Positions 22,386 to 29,815 of a stretch of 33,571 bases of DNA are shown piece after piece. The notes below the pieces were generated by a model. That model had not been told where the DNA came from, searched no databases, and saw nothing but the letters and a program-made list of their open reading frames with translations. Positions within the stretch are counted from its first letter, which is position 1, and the number at the start of each line of letters is the position of its first letter. The translations under genes were made by a program, and so were the position numbers. Source of the stretch: DASQGA01 sp038209555 (GTDB lineage: Bacteria > Actinomycetota > Thermoleophilia > Gaiellales > Gaiellaceae); assembly GCA_038209555.1 (NCBI GenBank), contig JBBQXP010000024.1, forward strand, positions 1 through 33,571. Reading direction: 5' to 3'.

Positions 22386-23543
22386 ATGCCCCAGAAGCGC
22401 TACCTGATGACGCCAGGGCCGACTCCGGTGCCGCCGGCCGTGCTCGCGGCGATGTCCCTTCCGATCGTCCATCACCGAACCCCGGGCTTCCGTGCCATGT
22501 TCGAGAAGCTCCTGGCGTCCCTCCAGGAGATCTACAGGACCGCCAACGACGTCCTCCTCTTCACGGCTTCGGGCACGGGGGGAATGGATTCCGCGGTTTC
22601 CAACACCTGCTCGCCCGGCGATCGCATTCTCGTCGTCTCGGCCGGGAACTTCGGGGAACGGTGGCTCTCGATCACGGCGGCGTACGGCTGTGACGTGCAG
22701 GAGCTCCGCTATCCATGGGGCGAGGTCCCGAGCCCAGACGACGTCGCCGGCAAGCTCACGGAGATCGGTGGCGCGCACGCGGTCTTCCTGACCCACTCGG
22801 AGACGTCGACCGGCGTCGTCATCGATCTGCAGGAGACGGCGGCCCGGATCGGGCCTTCCGGCGCGCTGGTCGTGGTCGATGCGATCTCGAGCCTCGGCGC
22901 GGTTCCCTGTGAGACCGATGCGTGGGGCCTCGACGTCGTCGTCTCAGGCTCGCAGAAGGCGCTCATGACCCCGCCCGGGCTGGCTCTTGCCTCGATTTCC
23001 CCGGCTGCACTCGAGGCCTCGACCCAGGCGACGTCGCCGCGGTTCTACTTCGACTGGGCGCCAACCCTCGAGTCGCAGCACGAGGACCCGCCGGTCAACC
23101 CGTTCACGCCGGCGATCCCGGCCGTGCTCGGTCTCGACGTCGCCGTGTCGCTCCTGCTCGAGGAAGGGCTCGAGACGGTCTTTGACCGCCACGTTCGCCT
23201 GGGCCGGGCCGCCCGTGCGGGCGTGAAGGCGCTCGGCCTCGAGCTCTTCTCCCCGGACGACGACACCTCGGCGGTGGTGACGGCCGTCCGCATGCCCGCC
23301 GAGATCGACGCGGGCGAGGTCATCGCCGACCTCTTCACGCGCTTCGGGATCACGATGGAGGGCGGCCGCAAGGAGCTGACCGGGAAGATCGTCCGGATCG
23401 GGCACGTCGGCTACGTCGACGTCTTCGACGTGACCACGCAGCTTGCGGCGCTCGAGCTCGTCCTCACCGAGGCAGGCGCCGACATCGAGCGGGGTTTGGC
23501 CGTGACGGCCGCGCTCGAGGCCTTCGAGGGCGTCCGAGTGTGA
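22386..23543 (+). CDS. Class V aminotransferase (Ala-glyoxylate/Ser-pyruvate type)
   Basis: 385 residues, fold-type I PLP enzyme. The N-terminus YLMTPGPTPVPPAVLAA is the signature of the alanine-glyoxylate/serine-pyruvate group; the PLP aspartate lies in VVVDAISSLGA, and K191 in SGSQKALMTPPG is the Schiff-base lysine. The stop overlaps the serA start (GTGA), so the two are co-translated. That linkage suggests it works on 3-phosphohydroxypyruvate or hydroxypyruvate in serine synthesis, in place of a classical SerC, but serine-glyoxylate or purine-linked (PucG) activity is also possible. Confidence 0.88.
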   Translation: MPQKRYLMTPGPTPVPPAVLAAMSLPIVHHRTPGFRAMFEKLLASLQEIYRTANDVLLFTASGTGGMDSAVSNTCSPGDRILVVSAGNFGERWLSITAAYGCDVQELRYPWGEVPSPDDVAGKLTEIGGAHAVFLTHSETSTGVVIDLQETAARIGPSGALVVVDAISSLGAVPCETDAWGLDVVVSGSQKALMTPPGLALASISPAALEASTQATSPRFYFDWAPTLESQHEDPPVNPFTPAIPAVLGLDVAVSLLLEEGLETVFDRHVRLGRAARAGVKALGLELFSPDDDTSAVVTAVRMPAEIDAGEVIADLFTRFGITMEGGRKELTGKIVRIGHVGYVDVFDVTTQLAALELVLTEAGADIERGLAVTAALEAFEGVRV

Positions 23544-25114
23544 AGATCCTCGTCCGCGAGCGCATTGCCGACGCGGGCATCGACTTCCTCCGCCGGCGCT
23601 TCGAGGTCGACGTCGACTTCGAGTCGCCGCTCGAGGAGAAGATCGCGGACTACGACGCGATCATCGTTCGAAGCGCCACGGACGTCTCCGCGGAGCTGAT
23701 CGATCGGGCCGAGCGGTTGAAGGTGATCGGCCGCGCGGGGGTGGGGGTCGACAACGTCGACGTGGAGGCGGCCTCGCGCCGCGGGATCGTTGTCGCGAAC
23801 GCGCCCCAGTCGACCATCGTGTCGGCAGCCGAGCACACGTTCGGGCTCCTCCTGGCGCTGTCCCGGAACATCCCCCAAGCGCACGCGGCCCTGAAGGAAG
23901 GCCGCTGGGAGCGGGCGCGCTTCGCCGGGCTCGAGCTGGCGGACAAGACCCTGGGGGTGGTCGGTTTCGGCCGCATCGGGCAACAGGTCGCGCGCCGGGC
24001 CCGCGCGTTCGAAATGGACGTCCTAGCCTACGACCCCTATGTGGCTCCGGAGCGGTTCCGGGACTTCGGCGCGACGATGGTCGAGAGCCTCGAAGAGCTC
24101 CTGGCCGAATCGGACTTCGTGACGCTCCACCTCTCGCTGACCGAGGAGACGCGCGGTCTCATCGACCGTACCCGGCTCGACGGAGCCCGGGACGGCATCC
24201 GGATCGTGAACGCGGCGCGTGGGGAGCTCGTCGACGAGGACGCGCTGGCAGAGGCGCTCCAATCGGGGAAGGTCGCAGGTGCAGCACTCGACGTCTTCTC
24301 GGAGGAGCCGTACTCCGGCCCGCTGCTCGAGCTCGACAACGTGATCGTGACGCCTCACCTGGGCGCGTCGACCCAGGAGGCGCAGGACCGGGCGGGGATC
24401 ATCGTCGCCGAGCAGGTCGCAGCGGCGCTCGAAGGCCAGCTCGTTACCAACGCCGTCAACATGCCCGCGGTCGCAGCCGAGGACATGGAGCAGCTGGGGC
24501 CGTACCTGCCGCTTGCGGCGAAACTCGGTGCGCTTGCCGTGGAGTTGGCGGGCGGGAACCCGACCCGCCTCGATTTCCAGTACTTCGGCCAGCTGGCCGA
24601 GCGAGACACGCGGCTCCTCACGGTCGCGGCCCTGAACGGCATCTTCCAGGACCGAGTCGACCAGCCGGTCAACTACGTGAATGCGCCGCTGGTCGCCCGG
24701 GAGCGGGGGGTGGAGGTGCGCGAGGAGTCATCCACCGCGTCCCAGGACTTCACGAGCCTGATCGCAGTCACCGCTTTTGCAGCCGGGGAGCGGCACGCGG
24801 TCGCGGGAACCGTCTCCGGGCGCGGGCAACTTCCTCGACTTGTGGCTGCGCGCGGCTACGACCTCGAGGTCGAGCTCGACCGGCTCATGCTCTTCGCGGA
24901 GAACGACGACCGGCCGGGCATGATCGGTGCGCTTGGCCGGATCGTCGGTGAGGCCGGCATCAACATCGCGAACATGGCCGTCTCCCGGAATCGCCTGGAA
25001 GCACGCGCCCTCATGGCCCTCTCCGTCGACAGCCCGGTCTCGGATGAGCTTCTGGATCGGCTTCGATCAGAGCCGGGGTTTGTCGGTGCCCGCTTCATCC
25101 GCCTGCCAGAATGA
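23540..25114 (+). CDS. serA: D-3-phosphoglycerate dehydrogenase, long form
   Basis: 524 residues, the long SerA seen in mycobacteria. Substrate domain with GRAGVGVDNVD, Rossmann loop GFGRIG (142-147), catalytic R227 in NAARGEL, and H273 in TPHLGAST. After about residue 310 come an allosteric substrate-binding domain and a C-terminal ACT domain (LMLFAENDDRPGMIGALGRI, GINIANMAVSRN), which usually senses serine. It catalyses the first committed step of serine synthesis. Starts at GTG 23540 overlapping the aminotransferase stop; its own TGA overlaps the ATG of the next gene. Confidence 0.96.
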   Translation: MKILVRERIADAGIDFLRRRFEVDVDFESPLEEKIADYDAIIVRSATDVSAELIDRAERLKVIGRAGVGVDNVDVEAASRRGIVVANAPQSTIVSAAEHTFGLLLALSRNIPQAHAALKEGRWERARFAGLELADKTLGVVGFGRIGQQVARRARAFEMDVLAYDPYVAPERFRDFGATMVESLEELLAESDFVTLHLSLTEETRGLIDRTRLDGARDGIRIVNAARGELVDEDALAEALQSGKVAGAALDVFSEEPYSGPLLELDNVIVTPHLGASTQEAQDRAGIIVAEQVAAALEGQLVTNAVNMPAVAAEDMEQLGPYLPLAAKLGALAVELAGGNPTRLDFQYFGQLAERDTRLLTVAALNGIFQDRVDQPVNYVNAPLVARERGVEVREESSTASQDFTSLIAVTAFAAGERHAVAGTVSGRGQLPRLVAARGYDLEVELDRLMLFAENDDRPGMIGALGRIVGEAGINIANMAVSRNRLEARALMALSVDSPVSDELLDRLRSEPGFVGARFIRLPE

Positions 25115-25605
25115 GCCCCTGGCCCGCGCCTGTGGAGCGAGTCGTCCAGTTCCTGTCCGACGCCAAGGTCGAGGCGAGTGTCCAGGAGTTCCCCGAGGGC
25201 ACGCCGACGGCAGAGGCGGCGGCGAAAGCTGTTGGCTGTGAGCTGGGACAGATCGTCAAGACCCTGGTCTTCACCTGTGACGGCCGTCCGCTCGTCGCTC
25301 TCCTGCCCGGCGACCGCAGGGCCGACCGCGCGAAGGTCGCCCGGGCGGCCGGTGGCGAGCGCGCCAAGGTTGCAGGCCCGGATGAGGTGGAGCGGGCCAC
25401 GGGCTTCCGGGCGGGCGGTGTGGCGCCGTTCCCGCTTGCGGGCATCGACCTCGTGCTGATAGACCGGCGTCTCGTGACCCATCCGGTCGTCTGGGTCGGC
25501 GCAGGCTCGTCTCGCCACATGGCCGCGATCGCGGCTCCGGATCTGATCCGGCTGACGAAGGGCCGCGAGGCCGACCTCTCCGAGGAAGAGCGACCCGTCC
25601 AGTAA
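25111..25605 (+). CDS. YbaK/EbsC-type aminoacyl-tRNA deacylase
   Basis: 164 residues, the YbaK/ProX-like trans-editing fold. QIVKTLVF carries the conserved catalytic-site lysine (K50), and RAGGVAPFPL gives the Gly-x-x-Pro loop. Such enzymes hydrolyse mischarged tRNAs (Cys- or Ala-tRNA(Pro) and related). ATG 25111 overlaps the serA stop. The link with a serine-biosynthesis gene is notable because some family members edit Ser- or Cys-mischarged tRNA, but the exact specificity cannot be told from this sequence. Confidence 0.85.
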   Translation: MSPWPAPVERVVQFLSDAKVEASVQEFPEGTPTAEAAAKAVGCELGQIVKTLVFTCDGRPLVALLPGDRRADRAKVARAAGGERAKVAGPDEVERATGFRAGGVAPFPLAGIDLVLIDRRLVTHPVVWVGAGSSRHMAAIAAPDLIRLTKGREADLSEEERPVQ

Positions 25606-25618
25606 TCTAGTCCTCGCC

Positions 25619-26551
25619 GTGCGCGAGACCGAAAAAATCTGGATGAACGGCGAGCTCGTCGACTGGGCCGACGCCAAGATCCACGTCGGCTCCCATGGGC
25701 TCCACTACGGCTCGGGTGTCTTCGAGGGAATTCGCGCCTACGAGACGCCGAAGGGCTCGGCAGTCTTCCGGCTCGCCGATCACCTCCAGCGGCTCCACAA
25801 GTCGGCGCAGCTCATGTACATGGAGCTTCCGTACACGCCGGAAGAGCTGCGGATCGCGACGCTCGACCTGCTCGCCGCGAACGGGCTGCCCGAGGCGTAC
25901 ATTCGCCCGATCGCCTTCTACGGCTACGGGGAGCTCGGAGTCGGTCCAGGCTCGAACCCGATCGACGTCGTGATCATGAGCTGGCCCTGGGGCACGTACC
26001 TCGGCGAGGATGCGCTCGACCGCGGGATTCGCGCCAAGGTCTCCTCGTGGAGGCGGGTCGGTCCGAACACGATCCCGCACGCCTCGAAGGCCACCGGGAT
26101 CTACCTGAACTCCATGCTGGCCGTAGGCGAAGCCACGAGGGCCGGCTACCAGGAAGCAATTCTCCTGACGGACGAGGGCTACGTCGCGGACGGGTCGGGC
26201 GAGAACATCTTCGTGGTGAAGGACGGCGCGATCGGGACTCCCGATCTCTCCTCCTCGATCCTGCCGGGCATCACGCGAGACACTGTGATCCAGATCGCGC
26301 AGGACCTCGGCTACACGGTGAACGAGACGAACCTGATCCGCTCGGATCTCTACCTCGCGGACGAGATCTTCATGACGGGCACGGCGGCTGAAGTCACACC
26401 GATCCGCTCGGTCGACGACCAGGAGGTCGGGGACCCCGGTCCGGTCACGAAGGAGATCCAGAGCGCCTACCTCGACACGGTGCGCGGGAAAAGCGAGCGC
26501 TGGTCGCAGTGGCTCGAGTACGTCGAGAAGAGTCCGGTCGCGGGCTCGTGA
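25619..26551 (+). CDS. ilvE: Branched-chain amino acid aminotransferase
   Basis: 310 residues, fold-type IV PLP enzyme. The start IWMNGELVDWADAKIHVGSH and HYGSGVFEGIRAY are IlvE signatures; K157 in IPHASKATGIYLNS is the PLP lysine; EGYVADGSGENIF and DEIFMTGTAAEVTPI complete the active site. It interconverts Leu/Ile/Val and their 2-oxo acids. Starts at GTG 25619, 13 bp after the deacylase, and its stop overlaps the next start (GTGA). Confidence 0.95.
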   Translation: MRETEKIWMNGELVDWADAKIHVGSHGLHYGSGVFEGIRAYETPKGSAVFRLADHLQRLHKSAQLMYMELPYTPEELRIATLDLLAANGLPEAYIRPIAFYGYGELGVGPGSNPIDVVIMSWPWGTYLGEDALDRGIRAKVSSWRRVGPNTIPHASKATGIYLNSMLAVGEATRAGYQEAILLTDEGYVADGSGENIFVVKDGAIGTPDLSSSILPGITRDTVIQIAQDLGYTVNETNLIRSDLYLADEIFMTGTAAEVTPIRSVDDQEVGDPGPVTKEIQSAYLDTVRGKSERWSQWLEYVEKSPVAGS

Positions 26552-27681
26552 CAACCGGCCAGCGGGCCGAGACGGGCGAGATCGGCCTCTCGGCACCCTT
26601 CCTCGGGGAGCGGGAGGAGGAGCTCGTGCTCGAGGTGCTTCGGTCTGGTCGGCTCGGGCTCGGGCCGATGACCGACCGCTTCGAAGCGCTCCTCGCCGAG
26701 CGGGTGGGCGCGCCGCACGTGGCCGCCGTCTCTAGCGGCACCGCGGGCCTCCATCTCTGCGTACGCCTCGCTGGAATCGGGCCGGCTGACGAGGTCGTGA
26801 CGACGCCGTTCTCGTTCGTGAGCTCTGCCAACTGTGTGCTCTTCGAGGGCGCCCACCCCGTCTTCGCGGACATCGATCCGGAGACTCTGAACCTCGACCC
26901 TACCTCCGTCGAGGCGGCGATCACGCCGCGGACGAAGGCGATCCTCCCGGTGCACATCTTCGGATATCCGGCCGAGCTCGAGGCCATCGAGCAGATCGCC
27001 GAGCGGCACGGGCTCGCAATTCTCGAAGACGCATGCGAGGCACTGGGTGCCGAGTACCGCGGCCACCCCGTCGGCTCGTCCGGGCACCCAGCCGTCTTCG
27101 CCTTCTATCCGAACAAGCAGATCACGACGGGGGAGGGGGGCGCTGTCGCCGTCCAGAGCGAGGAGGAGTGGAACCTCGTCAAAAGCCTTGCGAACCAGGG
27201 TCGGAGCGACTCGGGCGAGTGGCTCACGCATGCGCGGCTCGGTTACAACTACCGCCTCGACGAGCTTTCGGCCGCGGTGGGGATCGCCCAGCTCGAGAAG
27301 CTCGAGCGGATTCTCGAGCTTCGCGCCGAGGTCGCGGCCCGCTACGAGGCCCTCCTTGCGCCTATCGAAGGAGTTGAGACCCTGATCGCGGACGACGCCC
27401 ACCACCGGCGCTCCTGGTTCGTCTACGTCGTCCTCCTGGACAAGAGCATCGACCGCGACGGGGTGATCGCCCGGCTGGCGGAGCAAGGAGTGGCGGCGAA
27501 GCCCTATCTGCCGTCCATTCACCTGCAGCCGTACTACCGCGAGCGCTTCGGGTACCGGGAGGGGACGTTTCCCGTCTCGGAGGCCGCGAGCGCTCGGTCG
27601 CTGGCGCTCCCGTTCTTCACCGCTCTCGCCGGCGAGGACCAGGAGCGGGTCGCCGACTCGCTCGTTCGCGCTCTCGCCTGA
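26548..27681 (+). CDS. DegT/DnrJ/EryC1/StrS aminotransferase
   Basis: 377 residues, the sugar-nucleotide aminotransferase family. N-terminal IGLSAPFLGEREEELVLEVLRSG, SSGTAGLHL for PLP phosphate, ILEDACEALGAEY, and the PLP lysine K190 in FAFYPNKQITTGEGG. Members transfer an amino group to keto sugars of nucleotide-linked glycans or antibiotics; some act on other substrates. No other sugar-nucleotide gene is adjacent, so the substrate is unknown. GTG 26548 overlapping the ilvE stop is chosen; a 13-residue longer reading would overlap ilvE more deeply and has no conserved-looking sequence. Confidence 0.9.
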   Translation: MTTGQRAETGEIGLSAPFLGEREEELVLEVLRSGRLGLGPMTDRFEALLAERVGAPHVAAVSSGTAGLHLCVRLAGIGPADEVVTTPFSFVSSANCVLFEGAHPVFADIDPETLNLDPTSVEAAITPRTKAILPVHIFGYPAELEAIEQIAERHGLAILEDACEALGAEYRGHPVGSSGHPAVFAFYPNKQITTGEGGAVAVQSEEEWNLVKSLANQGRSDSGEWLTHARLGYNYRLDELSAAVGIAQLEKLERILELRAEVAARYEALLAPIEGVETLIADDAHHRRSWFVYVVLLDKSIDRDGVIARLAEQGVAAKPYLPSIHLQPYYRERFGYREGTFPVSEAASARSLALPFFTALAGEDQERVADSLVRALA

Positions 27682-27691
27682 GGCACGCAGC

Positions 27692-28849
27692 ATGCGAAGG
27701 GCGCGGGCGAGCGTCGTCGGTGCCTTCGCTCTTCATGCCGCCGTAGCGGGAACGCTCGGGCCACGGCTTCCGGCCGTCAAGGAGCAGGCAGGGATCACGG
27801 ACGGGGAGCTCGGCGTCGTCCTCGCGGTCTTCGCGGTCGGGCTCTTTGTCGGGACGAGAATCGTGTCCCTTTTGCTCGACCGGCTCGGAACGCGAGGGGT
27901 TCTCCGAGGCGGAATGCCGCTCCTGGGCGTGTCGCTGCTCGGCCCCGCGTTCGCGCAGAGCCTCCCTTCGCTCGCCGCCGCACTCTTCGGGGTGGGTGCG
28001 CTCAGCGGGATCCTCGATGTCGCGATGAACTCGAACGCGGTGGTCGTGGAGCGCAGCTACGGGCGCCCGATCATGTCGAGCATTCACGGCACCTGGAGCG
28101 CAGGCATGCTCGTCGCCTCGGGTGGAGCGGCCGCTGCGGCGGCGCTGGACGTCTCATTGCGCCTGCACTTCGGGGTGGCGGCGCTCGCGATCGCGCTCGT
28201 GAGCGTACCGGCGCTCGGACACCTCGCCGCCGCCGCCGCCGACGTCCCGCAGGAGCGAGTCCTCGCTGCTCGAACACGCGGCTACCTGCTTGCAAGGCCC
28301 GTGCTGCTCCTCGGGATCATCGGCTTCTGCTCGTTCCTGGGCGAGGGAGCCGCGATCGACTGGAGCGCCGTCTACGTCGACGAGAGCCTGGACGCGAGCC
28401 GAGGGGCAGCGGCCCTTGCCTTCGTTGCCTTCTCGGTCGGAATCACGGCCTCCCGCTTCCTCGTCGACCGGATTGCGGCCCGGCTGGGGCCGGTCCCCGT
28501 CGTCAGGTGGGGCGCAACGCTCGCGGCCGCCGGGCTGGCCCTCGGTCTCGCGGTGCCCGAGACAGGGGTGGCGATCGCGGGGTTCTCGCTCCTCGGGGCG
28601 GGGCTCGCGCCGGTCGTTCCGACCGTGTTCAGCGCCGCTGGGAACATGCGCGCCCGCTCGGGTCGAAGTGCGCTCGCGGCCGTGGTGACGATCAGCTACC
28701 TGGGCTCGATTCTCGGCCCTGCGCTGATCGGGTTCGTCACCAGCCTGGTTGGCCTGCGAGCCGCGCTCGGGATTCCGGTGCTGCTCGCGCTCGTGGCTGC
28801 AACGCTCGCAGCTCAGGTTGCTTCCGCGCCGGGCGGGCGGCGTGGATAA
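27692..28849 (+). CDS. Major facilitator superfamily transporter
   Basis: 385 residues with about 12 membrane helices in two halves. The MFS signature between helices 2 and 3 is seen as RIVSLLLDRLGTRGVLRGG, and a related repeat in the second half as RFLVDRIAARLGPVPVVRWG. The sequence pattern (AVAGTLGPRLPAVKEQAGITDGELG, SIHGTWSAGML) resembles the YbjJ/fucose-permease-like group of unknown substrate. It begins 10 bp after the DegT-type gene and is followed 7 bp later by the RemA-like gene, so it is probably in one transcript. Confidence 0.88.
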   Translation: MRRARASVVGAFALHAAVAGTLGPRLPAVKEQAGITDGELGVVLAVFAVGLFVGTRIVSLLLDRLGTRGVLRGGMPLLGVSLLGPAFAQSLPSLAAALFGVGALSGILDVAMNSNAVVVERSYGRPIMSSIHGTWSAGMLVASGGAAAAAALDVSLRLHFGVAALAIALVSVPALGHLAAAAADVPQERVLAARTRGYLLARPVLLLGIIGFCSFLGEGAAIDWSAVYVDESLDASRGAAALAFVAFSVGITASRFLVDRIAARLGPVPVVRWGATLAAAGLALGLAVPETGVAIAGFSLLGAGLAPVVPTVFSAAGNMRARSGRSALAAVVTISYLGSILGPALIGFVTSLVGLRAALGIPVLLALVAATLAAQVASAPGGRRG

Positions 28850-28856
28850 TCCCGTT

Positions 28857-29258
28857 ATGGCCGATGGGCAGCCGAAGATGGTCTTTCTCGGATTCGGAAA
28901 ATTCGTCCGTGCTGACCGGATCTACGGACTGGAGCCGATCGTCGGCGAGGATCGCGGCGGTGGCCGGCGCACGCTGGTCTGGGTGGAGGGGATTCGGGAG
29001 CCGGTCATCGCCTCGCGAACCGAGCGGACGATCCTGGCCGACATGGGTCAGCGCGACGCGCTCGCGAGCCCGCTCCTGGACGATGCGCTTTCGCTCGCCC
29101 AACGGGTCTCGAACGACGCCGACCGGGTCGGGCCGCTGCTTCGCCGGTCGATCAAGTCGGAAGCGGGCGTCGACTTCGACGAGCTGGGACGCCGTGCGCG
29201 CCAACTGCTCGAGGCGACCGCGACGCGGCCCGACGCCGAGCAGCTCTTCGACGAGTGA
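28857..29258 (+). CDS. RemA-like (DUF370) protein with C-terminal extension
   Basis: 133 residues. The N-terminal 65 match the RemA/DUF370 layout: MVFLGFGKFVRADRIYGLEPI corresponds to the IGFGN-V---RI block, and GRRTLVWVEGIREPVIASRTERTI to GRRTRAVIIxDSxHVILSA. RemA is a DNA-binding ring-forming regulator in Bacillus. Here the usual 85-90-residue protein carries about 60 further residues that are mostly helical (LLDDALSLAQRVSND, FDELGRRARQLLEATA). A DNA-binding regulatory role is inferred. It lies between the MFS gene and mpg, overlapping mpg by GTGA. Confidence 0.6.
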   Translation: MADGQPKMVFLGFGKFVRADRIYGLEPIVGEDRGGGRRTLVWVEGIREPVIASRTERTILADMGQRDALASPLLDDALSLAQRVSNDADRVGPLLRRSIKSEAGVDFDELGRRARQLLEATATRPDAEQLFDE

Positions 29259-29815
29259 AGCTGGAGTTCTTCGCACGCTCGGTCCACGACGTCGCCCCGG
29301 AGCTCATCGGCGCGACGCTCATGGTGAACGGCGTCGGCGGCCGGATCGTCGAGGTGGAAGCCTACGACCGCGAGGACCCGGCTAGCCACGGTTTCCGTGG
29401 CCAGACACCGCGTAACCGCTCCATGTTCGGCCCGCCCGGGCGCGCGTACGTCTACCGCTCCTACGGCGTTCACTGGTGCCTGAACCTCGTCTGTGAGGAG
29501 GACGGAGTTGCTGCCGCGGTGCTCGTCCGGGCTCTCGAGCCGACCCGGGGCCTGGACGCGATGCGCGAGCGGCGCGGTCTGGAAGACGAACGGCTCCTCT
29601 GCTCTGGCCCCGGCCGCCTCTGCCAGGCGCTCGCTTTGACGGGCGAGCACGACGGACTTCGGCTCGACCGTCGGCCCTTTGCGCTCGGGGAAGCGCCCGC
29701 ATCTGCACAAGTTGTCCGCGGCCCGCGCGTCGGCATCTCGCAAGCCGTCGAGCTTCCCTGGCGCTATGGGCTGGTGGGCTCGCGCTTTCTCAGCCGCGCG
29801 CTACGACCAGCCTGA
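29255..29815 (+). CDS. mpg: 3-methyladenine DNA glycosylase (AAG/MPG type)
   Basis: 186 residues, the bacterial form of the AAG/MPG family. IVEVEAYDREDPASHGFRG contains the catalytic-site Glu and SH motif; TPRNRSMFGPPGRAYVYRSYG and HWCLNLVC follow as in the family. It removes alkylated purines (3-methyladenine, hypoxanthine) from DNA, starting base-excision repair. GTG 29255 overlaps the RemA-like stop. The last 26 bp overlap the 3' end of the converging penicillin-binding protein gene. Confidence 0.93.
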   Translation: MKLEFFARSVHDVAPELIGATLMVNGVGGRIVEVEAYDREDPASHGFRGQTPRNRSMFGPPGRAYVYRSYGVHWCLNLVCEEDGVAAAVLVRALEPTRGLDAMRERRGLEDERLLCSGPGRLCQALALTGEHDGLRLDRRPFALGEAPASAQVVRGPRVGISQAVELPWRYGLVGSRFLSRALRPA

